From JAZOTK01 sp045534775 (GTDB lineage: Bacteria > Bacillota > Clostridia > RUG12999), in NCBI GenBank assembly GCA_045534775.1, contig JAZSKI010000076.1, forward strand, positions 1 to 38,149: a stretch of 38,149 bases of DNA, written 5' to 3'. The position numbers and the translations under genes were made by a program. Positions 16,238 to 25,336 of the stretch are shown piece by piece (position 1 is the stretch's first letter; every line of letters begins with the position of its first letter). The notes under the pieces are model-generated. The model had not been told where the DNA came from. It did no database searches and saw nothing but the letters and a program-made list of their open reading frames with translations.

Positions 16238-17284
16238 ATGAAAGATATAAAAGGAATGAATTATCCCGGCGACAGAGATAAGAAGGAAGCACTTGATGCT
16301 ATGTTTGCACAGATGGAAAAACAGTTCGGCAAAGGTGCCGTTATGCGTCTGGGAGACAGAAAGACCGTAGCTGTAGACGTAATTTCAACAGGGTCGATAG
16401 GTATTGATATTGCTCTGGGAATAGGCGGTGTACCGAGAGGAAGAATTATAGAGGTTTACGGACCCGAATCATCAGGTAAAACAACCATATCCCTGCATAT
16501 AATTGCAGAAGCACAGAAAAAAGGCGGCGAAGCGGCGTTTATTGATGCAGAGCACGCTCTTGATCCTGATTATGCAAGAAAATTAGGTGTAGATGTGGAT
16601 AATCTTATTTTATCACAGCCCGATAACGGTGAACAGGCGTTGGAAATTGCCGAGATGCTCACGAGAAGCGGCGCTATTGATGTTATAGTAATCGACTCGG
16701 TTGCGGCACTTGTACCTAAAAATGAAATAGAAGGTGAAATGGGCGATTCCTTTATGGGTCTTCAGGCGAGACTTATGTCTCAGGCGCTGAGGAAGCTGAC
16801 AGGTATAGTTAACAAATCCAATACCACTATTGTGTTTATTAACCAGCTTCGTGACAAAATAGGTATTATGTTCGGCAACCCCGAAACCACAACAGGAGGT
16901 AAAGCGCTTAAATTCTATTCTTCGGTGAGAATGGAAATCCGCCGCGGCGAGGCAATTAAAAACGGTAACGAAATTTTGGGTAACAGAACAAAGGCGAAAA
17001 TTGTCAAGAATAAAATGGCACCTCCTTTTAAGGATGCCGAATTTGATATTATGTACGGCGAAGGTATATCTAAAATAGGTGAAATTTTAGATTACGCCGT
17101 AAATATGGGTATAATCAAGAAAAGCGGCTCGTGGTTTGCTTATAATGATGCGAAAATCGGTCAGGGCAGAGATAATGCAAAGCTGTTTTTAGAGGATAAC
17201 CCCGAAATTGCAGACCGTATCGAAGAATTAATCCGCCGCGAATACGGATTGGTTAAGGCGGATGCTCCGAGCGAGGAAATATAA
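16238..17284 (+). CDS. recA: recombinase RecA
   Basis: An ATP-dependent strand-exchange protein for homologous recombination, also the co-protease for LexA in the SOS response. The 348-residue protein has Walker A GPESSGKTT (75-83), the VIDSVAALVPK Walker B region, L1/L2 DNA-binding loops (GDSFMGLQARLMSQALR, and FGNPETTTGGKALKF) and an acidic C-terminus. AGGAGGAGA precedes the ATG. No convincing LexA box is visible upstream; it is likely read from the long run that starts before it. Its last base is the first base of recX. Confidence 0.98.
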   Translation: MKDIKGMNYPGDRDKKEALDAMFAQMEKQFGKGAVMRLGDRKTVAVDVISTGSIGIDIALGIGGVPRGRIIEVYGPESSGKTTISLHIIAEAQKKGGEAAFIDAEHALDPDYARKLGVDVDNLILSQPDNGEQALEIAEMLTRSGAIDVIVIDSVAALVPKNEIEGEMGDSFMGLQARLMSQALRKLTGIVNKSNTTIVFINQLRDKIGIMFGNPETTTGGKALKFYSSVRMEIRRGEAIKNGNEILGNRTKAKIVKNKMAPPFKDAEFDIMYGEGISKIGEILDYAVNMGIIKKSGSWFAYNDAKIGQGRDNAKLFLEDNPEIADRIEELIRREYGLVKADAPSEEI

Positions 17285-17874
17285 TGCAAATTACAGGGCT
17301 GGAGTATAAAAAAATATATTTTAACCTTTATGTTGACGGAGAGCTTTTTTGCAGGCTGAATGATGAAACCATCGTCAGACTGGGACTGAAAAAAGGCATG
17401 GAGCTTCCCGAAGAAAAGGCTGATGAAATCCTCGAAATTTCAAGAAACGAAGCGGCACTTCGCGATGGTGCGAGAATGCTTGCGGCGGCAGCTAAAGCGA
17501 AAAACGATTTTATAAGGAAGCTGATGTTGAAGGGTCACAGCCGGGAGGCGGCAGAGAAATCGGCGAGTTTTTTTGAGGAAAAGGGAATTATAGACGACAG
17601 GAAATTTGCCGAAAGCTATGTTAATGATGCCTTGAAGCTGAAAAAAGACGGAAAAAGCAAAATCGCTTTTTCTCTTAAAAAATACGGAATTGATGAGGAA
17701 ATTATTTCCGAGGTGTTGGCGGATAAGGACGACAGCGAGGGCTTAAGAGCGCTTGCCCTGAGGGAACTGTCAAAGAATAAAGATATAAACAAGGTAAAAA
17801 GAAAGCTGTATTCTAAAGGGTACGGTATTTGGGATATTAATTCGGTTATAGAGGAGCTTGAAGATGAAGTATAG
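17284..17874 (+). CDS. recX: RecX-like regulatory protein
   Basis: RecX proteins bind RecA filaments and limit their growth. The 196-residue sequence shows the tandem three-helix pattern: AAKAKNDFIRKLMLKGHS, then FFEEKGIIDDRKFAESYVND and a last repeat FSLKKYGIDEEIISEVL. A beta-rich N-terminal part (MQITGLEYKKIYFNLYVDGELF) is typical of clostridial members. It overlaps recA by one base and rimO by 11, so all three are coupled. Confidence 0.9.
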   Translation: MQITGLEYKKIYFNLYVDGELFCRLNDETIVRLGLKKGMELPEEKADEILEISRNEAALRDGARMLAAAAKAKNDFIRKLMLKGHSREAAEKSASFFEEKGIIDDRKFAESYVNDALKLKKDGKSKIAFSLKKYGIDEEIISEVLADKDDSEGLRALALRELSKNKDINKVKRKLYSKGYGIWDINSVIEELEDEV

Positions 17875-19195
17875 GATAGGGTTTGTTTCGCTGGGATGTC
17901 CCAAAAATCTCACCGATACGGAAACCATGGCGGGAATACTTAAGAATAAATGCGAAATTGTAGCAAATCCGTCAGACGCAGATATTATAATCGTAAATAC
18001 CTGCGGATTTATTGAAAGTGCAAAGGAAGAGTCTATAAACGCAATTATAGAAATGGGTCAGTATAAAGAGCAGGGCAATTTAAAGAAGCTCATAGTAACA
18101 GGTTGCCTGGCACAAAGATATACAGCTGAAATTTTAGCAGATTTACCCGAAGTTGATGCTGTTGTGGGAACGGGCAGTTACTACGAAATTGAAGAAATAA
18201 TAGCTGACCTTGAAAAGGGCGAGAGGGTTGTCAGAAAAAATGATATTGATGCGGACATTCCTGAGAATATGCCGCGAAGTCTTGCGACTCCCGCCTATAG
18301 CGCCTATCTGAAAATTGCCGATGGCTGTAACAATAAATGTACCTATTGTATAATCCCGAAGCTGCGAGGGAAATATCGTAGCAGGGCTATGGAAAATATT
18401 GTTGCGGAAGCAGAGCAGCTGGTCCGAAACGGTGCAACAGAACTGATTTTGATTGCTCAGGATACCACCATGTACGGCATAGACCTGTATAAAAAGCTGA
18501 TGCTGCCGACACTTATAGAAAAGCTTTCTGCAATAGAAGGGCTTAAGTGGATAAGACTTCATTACTGCTATCCCGAAATTGTAACCGATGAGCTGATAGA
18601 GGTTATGGCAAATAATGACAAGGTCTGCAAATATATAGATATTCCTTTCCAGCACGCCTCAGATGAGGTGTTGAAGCGTATGGGAAGAAAAAGCACTAAC
18701 GCGAAAAATATAGCTCTTGTAAAAAGGTTACGTGAGAAAATGCCCGAAATAACTATAAGATGTACCTTTATAACAGGCTTTCCGGGAGAAACGGAAGAGG
18801 ATTTTGATATTTTAAAGGATTTTATAAAAGCCTGCGAGTTTGAGAGAGTAGGGATTTTTGAATTTTCACCCGAAGAGGGAACTCCCGCGGCGGAAATGGA
18901 AGGACAGATTGCGGATGAAGTGAAATCCCAAAGACGCGGCGAGCTTATGGAACTTCAGAGTGAGATTTCTTACCGCAAGAATCAAGAAAAAATCGGCAAG
19001 AAAATCCTTGTGCTGTGTGAAGGTGAGACGGATAGAGGGATTTATGAAGGAAGAAGCGGCGGCGATTCCCCCGATATTGACAATAAAATAATTTTTAAAG
19101 GAAAAAATATCTTACCGGGTGAATATATATATGTAAGAATAACTGCGGCGGCAGAGTATGATTTGGAGGGGAAGCTGTGTGAATACGGCGAATAA
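17864..19195 (+). CDS. rimO: ribosomal protein S12 methylthiotransferase RimO
   Basis: A radical-SAM methylthiotransferase that adds a methylthio group to an Asp of ribosomal protein S12. The 443-residue protein has the N-terminal UPF0004 domain with cluster cysteines C12, C47 and C81 (LGCPKN, NTCGFI, TGCLAQ), the radical-SAM motif C155-x3-C159-x2-C162 (DGCNNKCTYC) and a C-terminal TRAM domain. LGCPKNLTDTE separates RimO from MiaB. ATG 17864 lies 7 bases after GAGGAG (17851-17856). The coding region overlaps recX and pgsA. Confidence 0.95.
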   Translation: MKYRIGFVSLGCPKNLTDTETMAGILKNKCEIVANPSDADIIIVNTCGFIESAKEESINAIIEMGQYKEQGNLKKLIVTGCLAQRYTAEILADLPEVDAVVGTGSYYEIEEIIADLEKGERVVRKNDIDADIPENMPRSLATPAYSAYLKIADGCNNKCTYCIIPKLRGKYRSRAMENIVAEAEQLVRNGATELILIAQDTTMYGIDLYKKLMLPTLIEKLSAIEGLKWIRLHYCYPEIVTDELIEVMANNDKVCKYIDIPFQHASDEVLKRMGRKSTNAKNIALVKRLREKMPEITIRCTFITGFPGETEEDFDILKDFIKACEFERVGIFEFSPEEGTPAAEMEGQIADEVKSQRRGELMELQSEISYRKNQEKIGKKILVLCEGETDRGIYEGRSGGDSPDIDNKIIFKGKNILPGEYIYVRITAAAEYDLEGKLCEYGE

Positions 19196-19724
19196 ACTTA
19201 CTATAAGCAGAATAATTATGATACCGCTTTTTATTGTTTTTGCACTAATGGACGGCATTTTGTGTAAATGGCTGACGCTTATAACCTTTATCGTGGCATC
19301 TGTCACAGATTTTGCCGATGGCTATATAGCACGGAAACATAATCTGGTGACAGACTTCGGAAAATTTCTTGACCCGCTGGCAGATAAGCTTCTGGTAATG
19401 GCGGCACTTTGTATACTTACAGACAAAGGTGATATATCCGTCTGGGTAGTGTTTATTATAACCGCCCGTGAATTTATCGTTACGGGACTGCGGCTTGTAG
19501 CGGCAGGAGACGGCGTGGTAATTGCGGCGAGTATGTGGGGCAAGGTTAAAACCGTAACACAGATGATAGTTATTATATACGCTCTTGCACCACTGAATTT
19601 TGCACAGGACTTTGTGGTGTTCGGAATGACGATGACACAGCTTTTTATGTGGATAGTTGCAGTGATTACCGTAATTTCCGGCGCAGATTACGTTATTAAG
19701 AACAAAAATGTGTTAAAAGGGTGA
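19179..19724 (+). CDS. pgsA: CDP-diacylglycerol--glycerol-3-phosphate 3-phosphatidyltransferase
   Basis: Makes phosphatidylglycerol phosphate, the first step towards phosphatidylglycerol and cardiolipin, in the membrane. The CDP-alcohol phosphotransferase motif is complete: D44-x2-D47-G-x2-A-R52-x8-G61-x3-D65-x3-D69. About 4-5 membrane helices are visible. The family start is (M)NTANKLTISRIIMIP, beginning at GTG 19179, 7 bases after GGAGGGG (19165-19171). An upstream ATG at 19158 adds residues not seen in the family. It overlaps rimO by 17 bases. Confidence 0.95.
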   Translation: MNTANKLTISRIIMIPLFIVFALMDGILCKWLTLITFIVASVTDFADGYIARKHNLVTDFGKFLDPLADKLLVMAALCILTDKGDISVWVVFIITAREFIVTGLRLVAAGDGVVIAASMWGKVKTVTQMIVIIYALAPLNFAQDFVVFGMTMTQLFMWIVAVITVISGADYVIKNKNVLKG

Positions 19725-19729
19725 GAAAA

Positions 19730-20554
19730 ATGGAATATATGGATAAGGTCAGACAGGCGGCGGCTAAAATTGCATTGAGATATGAGGAAAAGGCTGAAAC
19801 AGCTATAGTGCTGGGTTCGGGACTCGGCAAGCTTGCCGAAGAGATTACCGACAGAACGGAAATTGCATATCCCGAGATACCGGGCTTTCCCGTATCAACA
19901 GTAACAGGTCATGCAGGGAAGCTGGTATGCGGTAAGCTTTGCGGCGTACCTGTAGTTTGCCTGTCGGGCAGATTCCACTATTATGAAGGATATTCCTTCA
20001 AGGAAACTGCATTTTATGTTCGCGTGCTTAAGCTGCTGGGTATAAAAAGATTAATTCTGACCAATGCGGCGGGAGGAATAAACACCTCCTATGTACCGGG
20101 AGATTTGATGCTTATAAGCGACCATATAAAGTTCACCGATGAATCACCGCTTCGCGGCGAGAACTATGATGAACTGGGCCCGAGATTCAATGATATGTCC
20201 GATTGCTATACAAAAGAATTAAGAATAAAAGCAAAAGCTGCGGCGAAAAGCTGCGGTGTGGACTTAAAAGAAGGTGTTTATGCCTTTATGCCGGGACCCA
20301 GCTATGAAACACCGGCGGAAATCAGAATGCTTCGCATTTTAGGCGCAGATGCTGTGGGAATGTCTACGGTAGCAGAAGCTACGGCGGCGGCACATTGCGG
20401 TATTAAAGTAGCGGCAATTTCCTGTATAACCAATATGGCGGCGGGCATACTTAACAAACCGCTTTCCCATGAGGATGTAAAGATAATCGGCGAAATTGCA
20501 GGAGAAAAATTCGGCAACCTGATTAAAGAAATAGTGAAGGATGGATGTCAATGA
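19730..20554 (+). CDS. punA: purine nucleoside phosphorylase (trimeric type)
   Basis: Cleaves purine (deoxy)nucleosides with phosphate, giving the base and (deoxy)ribose 1-phosphate, in purine salvage. The 274-residue protein carries the trimeric class pattern: VLGSGLGKLAEEI, GHAGKLVCG, SGRFHYYEGY, LTNAAGGIN (phosphate/ribose site), GPSYETPAEIRML and GADAVGMSTVAEA. The ATG at 19730 is 5 bases after the pgsA stop; GTG 19721 overlaps pgsA but has poorer spacing. It overlaps cysE by 4 bases (ATGA). The symbol is by family; pnp or deoD naming also occurs. Confidence 0.93.
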   Translation: MEYMDKVRQAAAKIALRYEEKAETAIVLGSGLGKLAEEITDRTEIAYPEIPGFPVSTVTGHAGKLVCGKLCGVPVVCLSGRFHYYEGYSFKETAFYVRVLKLLGIKRLILTNAAGGINTSYVPGDLMLISDHIKFTDESPLRGENYDELGPRFNDMSDCYTKELRIKAKAAAKSCGVDLKEGVYAFMPGPSYETPAEIRMLRILGADAVGMSTVAEATAAAHCGIKVAAISCITNMAAGILNKPLSHEDVKIIGEIAGEKFGNLIKEIVKDGCQ

Positions 20555-21195
20555 GCTTACGTGACGATATAAGAGCCATAAAAGAACGTGACCCGGCAGC
20601 GAGAAACATATTTGAAGTATTATTGCTTTATCCGGGACTTCATGCCATTATGTGGCACAGACCGGCACATTTTCTGTACAAACACAAATGCTATTTTATA
20701 GCAAGACTTTTATCACAGCTTGTAAGATTTTTTACGGGAATAGAAATCCATCCCGGGGCAAAAATCGGCAGAGGAGTTTTTATAGACCACGGAATGGGCG
20801 TTATTATCGGCGAAACAGCAGAAGTGGGTGATAATTGCACCATTTATCAGAATGTAACCTTAGGCGGTACGGGCAAGGATGTGGGCAAACGACACCCGAC
20901 TATAGGCAATAATGTGATGATAGGCAGCGGAGCGAAGGTTTTAGGACCCTTTAAAGTAGGAGATAATTCCAAGATTGCGGCAAATGCGGTGGTGCTGAGC
21001 GAAGTGCCTTCCAATTCCACCTGTGTGGGCGTACCCGCAAGACTGGTTAAGATAGAAGGTCGGCGTGTTGCGGATTTGGACCAGATACACATTCCCGACC
21101 CCGTATCAATGGAGCTTTGCAAGATGCAGGTAGCTCTGGAAAGATTAACAAAAGAATTGCATAAAAAAACGGAGGATAAAAATGAAACTTTATAA
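20551..21195 (+). CDS. cysE: serine O-acetyltransferase
   Basis: Transfers acetyl from acetyl-CoA to serine, the first step of cysteine synthesis; cysK at 30507 supplies the second step. The 214-residue protein has the N-terminal helical part (LRDDIRAIKERDPAARN) and a left-handed beta-helix of hexapeptide repeats (IHPGAKIGRGVFIDHGMGV, IIGETAEVGDNC, TLGGTGK, RHPTIGNNVMIGSGAKVLG). ATG 20551 gives an ATGA overlap with the preceding stop and sits about 7 bases after AAGGATGG. It overlaps cysS by 14 bases. No T-box leader is visible before it. Confidence 0.95.
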   Translation: MSLRDDIRAIKERDPAARNIFEVLLLYPGLHAIMWHRPAHFLYKHKCYFIARLLSQLVRFFTGIEIHPGAKIGRGVFIDHGMGVIIGETAEVGDNCTIYQNVTLGGTGKDVGKRHPTIGNNVMIGSGAKVLGPFKVGDNSKIAANAVVLSEVPSNSTCVGVPARLVKIEGRRVADLDQIHIPDPVSMELCKMQVALERLTKELHKKTEDKNETL

Positions 21196-22585
21196 TAGCT
21201 TAACAAGACAAAAGGAAGAGTTTAAACCCATTACAAAAGGCGAAGTGAAGATGTATTCCTGCGGACCGACAGTATATAACTATTTCCATATAGGTAATGC
21301 AAGACCTTTTATAATTTTTGATACACTTCGCAGATATTTTGAATATAGAGGTTATAAGGTGAAGTTTGTTCAGAACTTTACGGACATTGATGATAAAATG
21401 ATAAAAAATGCCAACGAACAGGGAATAACCGTAAAGGACCTGGCAGAGCGTTTTATAGCTGAATATTTTACGGACGCTCAAGGACTGGGCATAAAGAAAG
21501 CAACGGTACATCCTTGTGCAACTGAAAACATAGATGCTATTATTAAAATGGTAAAAACCCTTGAAGAAAAAGGCTTTGCCTATAACGTAGACGGCGATGT
21601 TTACTTTTCCACAAAGAAATTCAAAGAATACGGAAAGCTGTCACACCAGCCGCTGGAGGATTTGGAAGCGGGCGCAAGAATAAGTGTAGATGAAAGAAAA
21701 GAAGACCCGATGGATTTTGCCGTCTGGAAAAAGCAGAAGGAAGGTGAGCCTGCGTGGGAAAGCCCGTGGGGTATGGGCAGACCGGGCTGGCATATTGAAT
21801 GTTCGGCTATGGTAAACAAATATTTGGGCGAAACCATAGATATTCACAGCGGCGGGAAGGATTTGATTTTCCCTCACCACGAAAACGAAATTGCGCAGAG
21901 TGAAGCGGCAAACGGCAAACCCTTTGCCAATTATTGGCTTCATAACGGTTATATAAATATTGATAACAAAAAAATGTCGAAATCCGAAGGCAATTTCTTT
22001 ACGGTACGTGAGATAGCGGAAAAATATGATTATGAGGTTATGAGATTTTTTATGCTCAGCGCCCATTACAGAAACCCCATAAACTTCTCGCAGGAGCTTA
22101 TGCAACAGTCGAAATCATCTTTAGAGAGAATATATACTTGTCTGGAAAGTCTTATGTTCAAGATGGATAATGGCTCAGAGGGCGAACCGGGCGAAGCGGA
22201 AAACAAAGATTTTGAAGAAATTGCAAAATATAAAGAAAGCTTTATTGCTGCAATGGATGATGATATTAACACCGCCGATGCCATAAGTGCAATTTTTGAT
22301 ATGGTAAAAGAAACCAATTTAAGAATAGAAAGCGGCACATATTCAAAAGCGCATCTGCAGAGAATTTTTGATTTAATCCGCGAGCTGGGCGGCGTGCTGG
22401 GACTTCTTCAAAAGGAAATTAAAAAATCCGTTCCGCAGGAAATTATGGATTTGGTAAATCAGCGTAACGAAGCAAAGAAAAACAAAGATTTTGCGAAAGC
22501 TGATGAAATAAGAGACATTTTATCGGAAAAAGGCGTTACCCTGAAAGATACCCGTGAGGGAGTGCAGATAATATTTAACAAGTAA
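21182..22585 (+). CDS. cysS: cysteinyl-tRNA synthetase
   Basis: Charges tRNA-Cys. The 467-residue class I synthetase has HIGN (36-39), KMSKS (264-268) and the zinc ligands C27, C207, H232 and E236 (CGPTVYN, HIECSAM, FPHHENE). The C-terminal helical tRNA-binding domain ends with NKDFAKADEIRDILSEKG. The cysE-cysS-mrnC order equals that of Bacillus. Coupling cysE with cysS links cysteine supply with charging. Confidence 0.97.
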   Translation: MKLYNSLTRQKEEFKPITKGEVKMYSCGPTVYNYFHIGNARPFIIFDTLRRYFEYRGYKVKFVQNFTDIDDKMIKNANEQGITVKDLAERFIAEYFTDAQGLGIKKATVHPCATENIDAIIKMVKTLEEKGFAYNVDGDVYFSTKKFKEYGKLSHQPLEDLEAGARISVDERKEDPMDFAVWKKQKEGEPAWESPWGMGRPGWHIECSAMVNKYLGETIDIHSGGKDLIFPHHENEIAQSEAANGKPFANYWLHNGYINIDNKKMSKSEGNFFTVREIAEKYDYEVMRFFMLSAHYRNPINFSQELMQQSKSSLERIYTCLESLMFKMDNGSEGEPGEAENKDFEEIAKYKESFIAAMDDDINTADAISAIFDMVKETNLRIESGTYSKAHLQRIFDLIRELGGVLGLLQKEIKKSVPQEIMDLVNQRNEAKKNKDFAKADEIRDILSEKGVTLKDTREGVQIIFNK

Positions 22586-22596
22586 GGACGGTCGTA

Positions 22597-22998
22597 ATGC
22601 AGGACTATAAACAATACGGGGCGCTGGCACTTGCCTATATGGGCGACAGCGTCTACGAAACTGAAATCAGAAAGCACCTTATGGAAAAAGGGAATATGCC
22701 TGTGAATACGCTTCATAGGATGGCTAAGGGTTACGTGTCGGCGGCGGCACAAAGCGAATTTATGGATATTCTTGAACCGATTTTAACAGCAGAGGAGCTG
22801 GCGGTGTATAAAAGAGGAAGGAACGCCAAACCCCATACGTCGCCTAAAAATGCCGCTTTGTCTGATTATAAAAAAGCAACGGGAATGGAAACTCTCCTTG
22901 GGTATCTGTATTTAAACGGAAACAAAGACAGAGTTAAAGAGCTTATAAATATTATCATAACCGAAAAGGAAGAGAATAAAAGTGGAACTAATAATTGA
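22597..22998 (+). CDS. mrnC: mini-ribonuclease III
   Basis: Processes 23S rRNA precursor ends in Firmicutes. It consists of the RNase III catalytic domain alone, without a double-stranded RNA-binding domain. The 133-residue protein has LALAYMGDSVYE (the catalytic Asp near 17 and Glu 21), KGYVSAAAQ and GRNAKPHTSPKNA, all typical. It follows cysS by 11 bases and overlaps the alpha/beta hydrolase by 17 bases. Confidence 0.94.
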   Translation: MQDYKQYGALALAYMGDSVYETEIRKHLMEKGNMPVNTLHRMAKGYVSAAAQSEFMDILEPILTAEELAVYKRGRNAKPHTSPKNAALSDYKKATGMETLLGYLYLNGNKDRVKELINIIITEKEENKSGTNN

Positions 22999-23746
22999 TA
23001 GTCTGAAAATAAATTATATAACCGAAGGTAGCGGTAAGGATATTTTGATACTCCACGGCTGGGGAGCAAACATATCCGCTGTAACCACTATGGTAAAGGC
23101 ATACTCTCCTTATTTTAAAGTTTGGGCGGTAGATTTGCCGGGCTTTGGGGCAAGCGATATGCCTCCCGAAAGCTGGAACGTGTATGATTATGCGGATTTT
23201 GTGGTGAAATTTGCAGCGGCGGCAGGAATTGAAAAACCCGTTCTGGCAGGACATTCCTTTGGCGGCAGATTAAGCATAATTATAGCCGCGAAAAAGCTGA
23301 TGGAGCTTAACAAACTGATATTGATAGACAGCGCAGGAATAAAACCGAAACGCGGCGCAGGCTACTATTTTAAGGTATATTCCTATAAATTTATGAAAAA
23401 AGTCGCAAAGCTTGTGGGAATATTCTCCAAAGAAACAGAAACCACCATTAAAAGCATGTTCGGCTCGGCGGATTATAAAAACGCAAGCCCTGTTCTGAAA
23501 ACCGTAATGGTTCGCGTAGTCAATGAAGATTTAACCTACCTTTTGAAGGATATAGGAGTGCCGACTCTGTTGGTATGGGGCGAAAAAGATGATGCTACGC
23601 CTCTTTCAGACGGTAAGCTAATGGAAAAATTAATACCCGATGCGGGACTTGTAACCCTAAAAGGTGCGGGACATTTTTCCTATATTGACCGGATAGGGGA
23701 TTTTAATGTAATCACCAATAAATTTCTTGAAAACGACAGGGGTTGA
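22982..23746 (+). CDS. alpha/beta hydrolase fold protein
   Basis: A 254-residue hydrolase. The oxyanion region is LHGWGAN (24-30), the nucleophile Ser92 is in GHSFGG, an acidic residue is in VWGEKDDATP and the His is in GAGHFSYID. The catalytic triad is therefore complete. The substrate is not evident. The GTG start at 22982 follows a GGAAGAG site. It overlaps mrnC by 17 bases and is followed after 5 bases by the MurF-like ligase, which suggests envelope-related work, but that is inference from position only. Confidence 0.82.
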   Translation: MELIIDSLKINYITEGSGKDILILHGWGANISAVTTMVKAYSPYFKVWAVDLPGFGASDMPPESWNVYDYADFVVKFAAAAGIEKPVLAGHSFGGRLSIIIAAKKLMELNKLILIDSAGIKPKRGAGYYFKVYSYKFMKKVAKLVGIFSKETETTIKSMFGSADYKNASPVLKTVMVRVVNEDLTYLLKDIGVPTLLVWGEKDDATPLSDGKLMEKLIPDAGLVTLKGAGHFSYIDRIGDFNVITNKFLENDRG

Positions 23747-23751
23747 AAAAT

Positions 23752-25323
23752 ATGATATTTAAAATTACAGCGGTGGTATCCTGCCTCTTGTATCTGTTTA
23801 TAAAACTAAAAACAGGCTTTCACATGTTGCAACAGGAATCCTACCTTAATAAAGAGTATTTCAAATGGGTAAAAAAGAATATTTCCAAAAACATAGGCGG
23901 CGGGGATATTTTACCGCCGGCAATAGGGCTGTTTGTCGGATTGTTAAACGTAAGTGCAGGCTTTGCGGCATGGGCGGTGCTGAATGTGGCAGTGTTTGCT
24001 TTTAAACTCAAAACAACCCCGAAAGCGAAAAAACCGCTTGTGGTAACAGCCAGAGTTAAAAGGCTTATTGTCACGGCAACTGTGTTATCCCTTGCGGCGG
24101 CGGCGGGACTTTACATACTTGTGAAAATAAATATACTTTTCGCGGCGGCAGTGGCTATAATATTCAACTGCTTGACCTGTCTTTACACAGCACTTATCAA
24201 TATTATTAACCGACCTGTAGAAAAGGCGGTAAATAAATGGTACTATAACGATGCGAAAAAAATCGTGACATCTATTCACGGGCTGAAGGTTATCGGTATT
24301 ACGGGAAGCTACGGCAAGACCAGCATGAAATTTATCCTTACGAAAATTTTATCGGAAAAATATCATACTCTTATGACTCCGGAAAGCTATAACACCACTA
24401 TGGGAGTAATAAAAACCGTCCGCACCTCTCTTACACCGGCGCACGAAATTTTTGTTTGCGAAATGGGTGCAAAATATGTTAACGATATAAAAGAAATCTG
24501 CGATTTGGTAAATCCCGACTACGCAATTATAACCTCCATAGGTCCGCAACATCTGGAAACCTTCGGCGGCATTGAAAATATAATAAAAACCAAGCTGGAG
24601 CTGACGGACGCTATTGCGGATAAATCTGATGCGGTGGTAAACATTTCCTCCCCGCTTGTGGCGGAGAACAAACCCGAAGAGGCTGTAACCTACAGCTTCT
24701 CAAAGGAAGAAGGCGGAAAGTATTACGCCGAAAACGTCAGCTACGGACCCGGTGGTGCAGAATTTATGCTCTGCGGCGAAGATATTGAACCCTTCAGGAT
24801 TGAAACTAAGCTTCTGGGCAAGCATAATATAATAAATGTAATCGGTGCGGCGACAATGGCACTTAAGCTGGGCGTAACCCCTCAGCAGATAGTATATGCT
24901 CTACACAGATTAATGCCCGTACCTCACCGTCTTGAACTGAAACGCCGGAGCGGCGGCATTACAATAATAGACGATGCCTTTAACTCCAACAAAGAAGGAG
25001 CAAAATCTGCGGTAGAGGTTTTAGGCAGCTTTGAAAAAGGCGGCAGAATGCTTATTACCCCCGGTATGGTAGAGCTGGGAGACAAGGAATACGAATATAA
25101 CTATGAATTCGGCAAAGAAGCCGCAAAGCATTGTGACTATGTTATATTGGTAGGAGAAAAACAGGCGGTGCCTATAAAAGAAGGTATTATGGAAACGGGC
25201 TTTGATGAAAATTGCCTTTATATAGCAAAGGATTTAAACGATGCCCTGGCAAAAATGCGGGCAGTAGCACAAAGTGGCTGGACGGTGCTTTTTGAAAATG
25301 ACCTGCCCGATTTATATCTGTAG
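23752..25323 (+). CDS. membrane-anchored MurF-like Mur ligase
   Basis: A 523-residue protein in two parts. Residues 1-150 are hydrophobic, with about 3-4 membrane segments (near 5-19, 58-84, 104-124 and 127-150). The rest is a Mur ligase: P-loop GITGSYGKTS (182-191), a YNTTMGV segment, EMGAKYVNDIKEICDLV, IITSIGPQHLETFGG, a middle LLGKHNIINVIGAATMALKLG and the C-terminal IIDDAFNSNKEG. MurF adds D-Ala-D-Ala to UDP-MurNAc-tripeptide. Ddl, which makes D-Ala-D-Ala, is the next gene. Classical MurF is about 450 residues and soluble, so the membrane domain is an addition. Whether it is the main MurF or a specialised paralogue cannot be told here. ATG 23752 is 9 bases after AGGGG. Confidence 0.85.
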   Translation: MIFKITAVVSCLLYLFIKLKTGFHMLQQESYLNKEYFKWVKKNISKNIGGGDILPPAIGLFVGLLNVSAGFAAWAVLNVAVFAFKLKTTPKAKKPLVVTARVKRLIVTATVLSLAAAAGLYILVKINILFAAAVAIIFNCLTCLYTALINIINRPVEKAVNKWYYNDAKKIVTSIHGLKVIGITGSYGKTSMKFILTKILSEKYHTLMTPESYNTTMGVIKTVRTSLTPAHEIFVCEMGAKYVNDIKEICDLVNPDYAIITSIGPQHLETFGGIENIIKTKLELTDAIADKSDAVVNISSPLVAENKPEEAVTYSFSKEEGGKYYAENVSYGPGGAEFMLCGEDIEPFRIETKLLGKHNIINVIGAATMALKLGVTPQQIVYALHRLMPVPHRLELKRRSGGITIIDDAFNSNKEGAKSAVEVLGSFEKGGRMLITPGMVELGDKEYEYNYEFGKEAAKHCDYVILVGEKQAVPIKEGIMETGFDENCLYIAKDLNDALAKMRAVAQSGWTVLFENDLPDLYL

Positions 25324-25336
25324 GAGGAATTTAATT

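Noticed and set aside
16100..16240. LexA box before recA
   Set aside because: I looked for a CGAACN4GTTCG or GAAC-N4-GTTC type site and saw none that fits; recA is close behind cinA.
20490..20560. T-box or other riboswitch before cysE-cysS
   Set aside because: The genes overlap the preceding coding region, leaving no space for such a leader.
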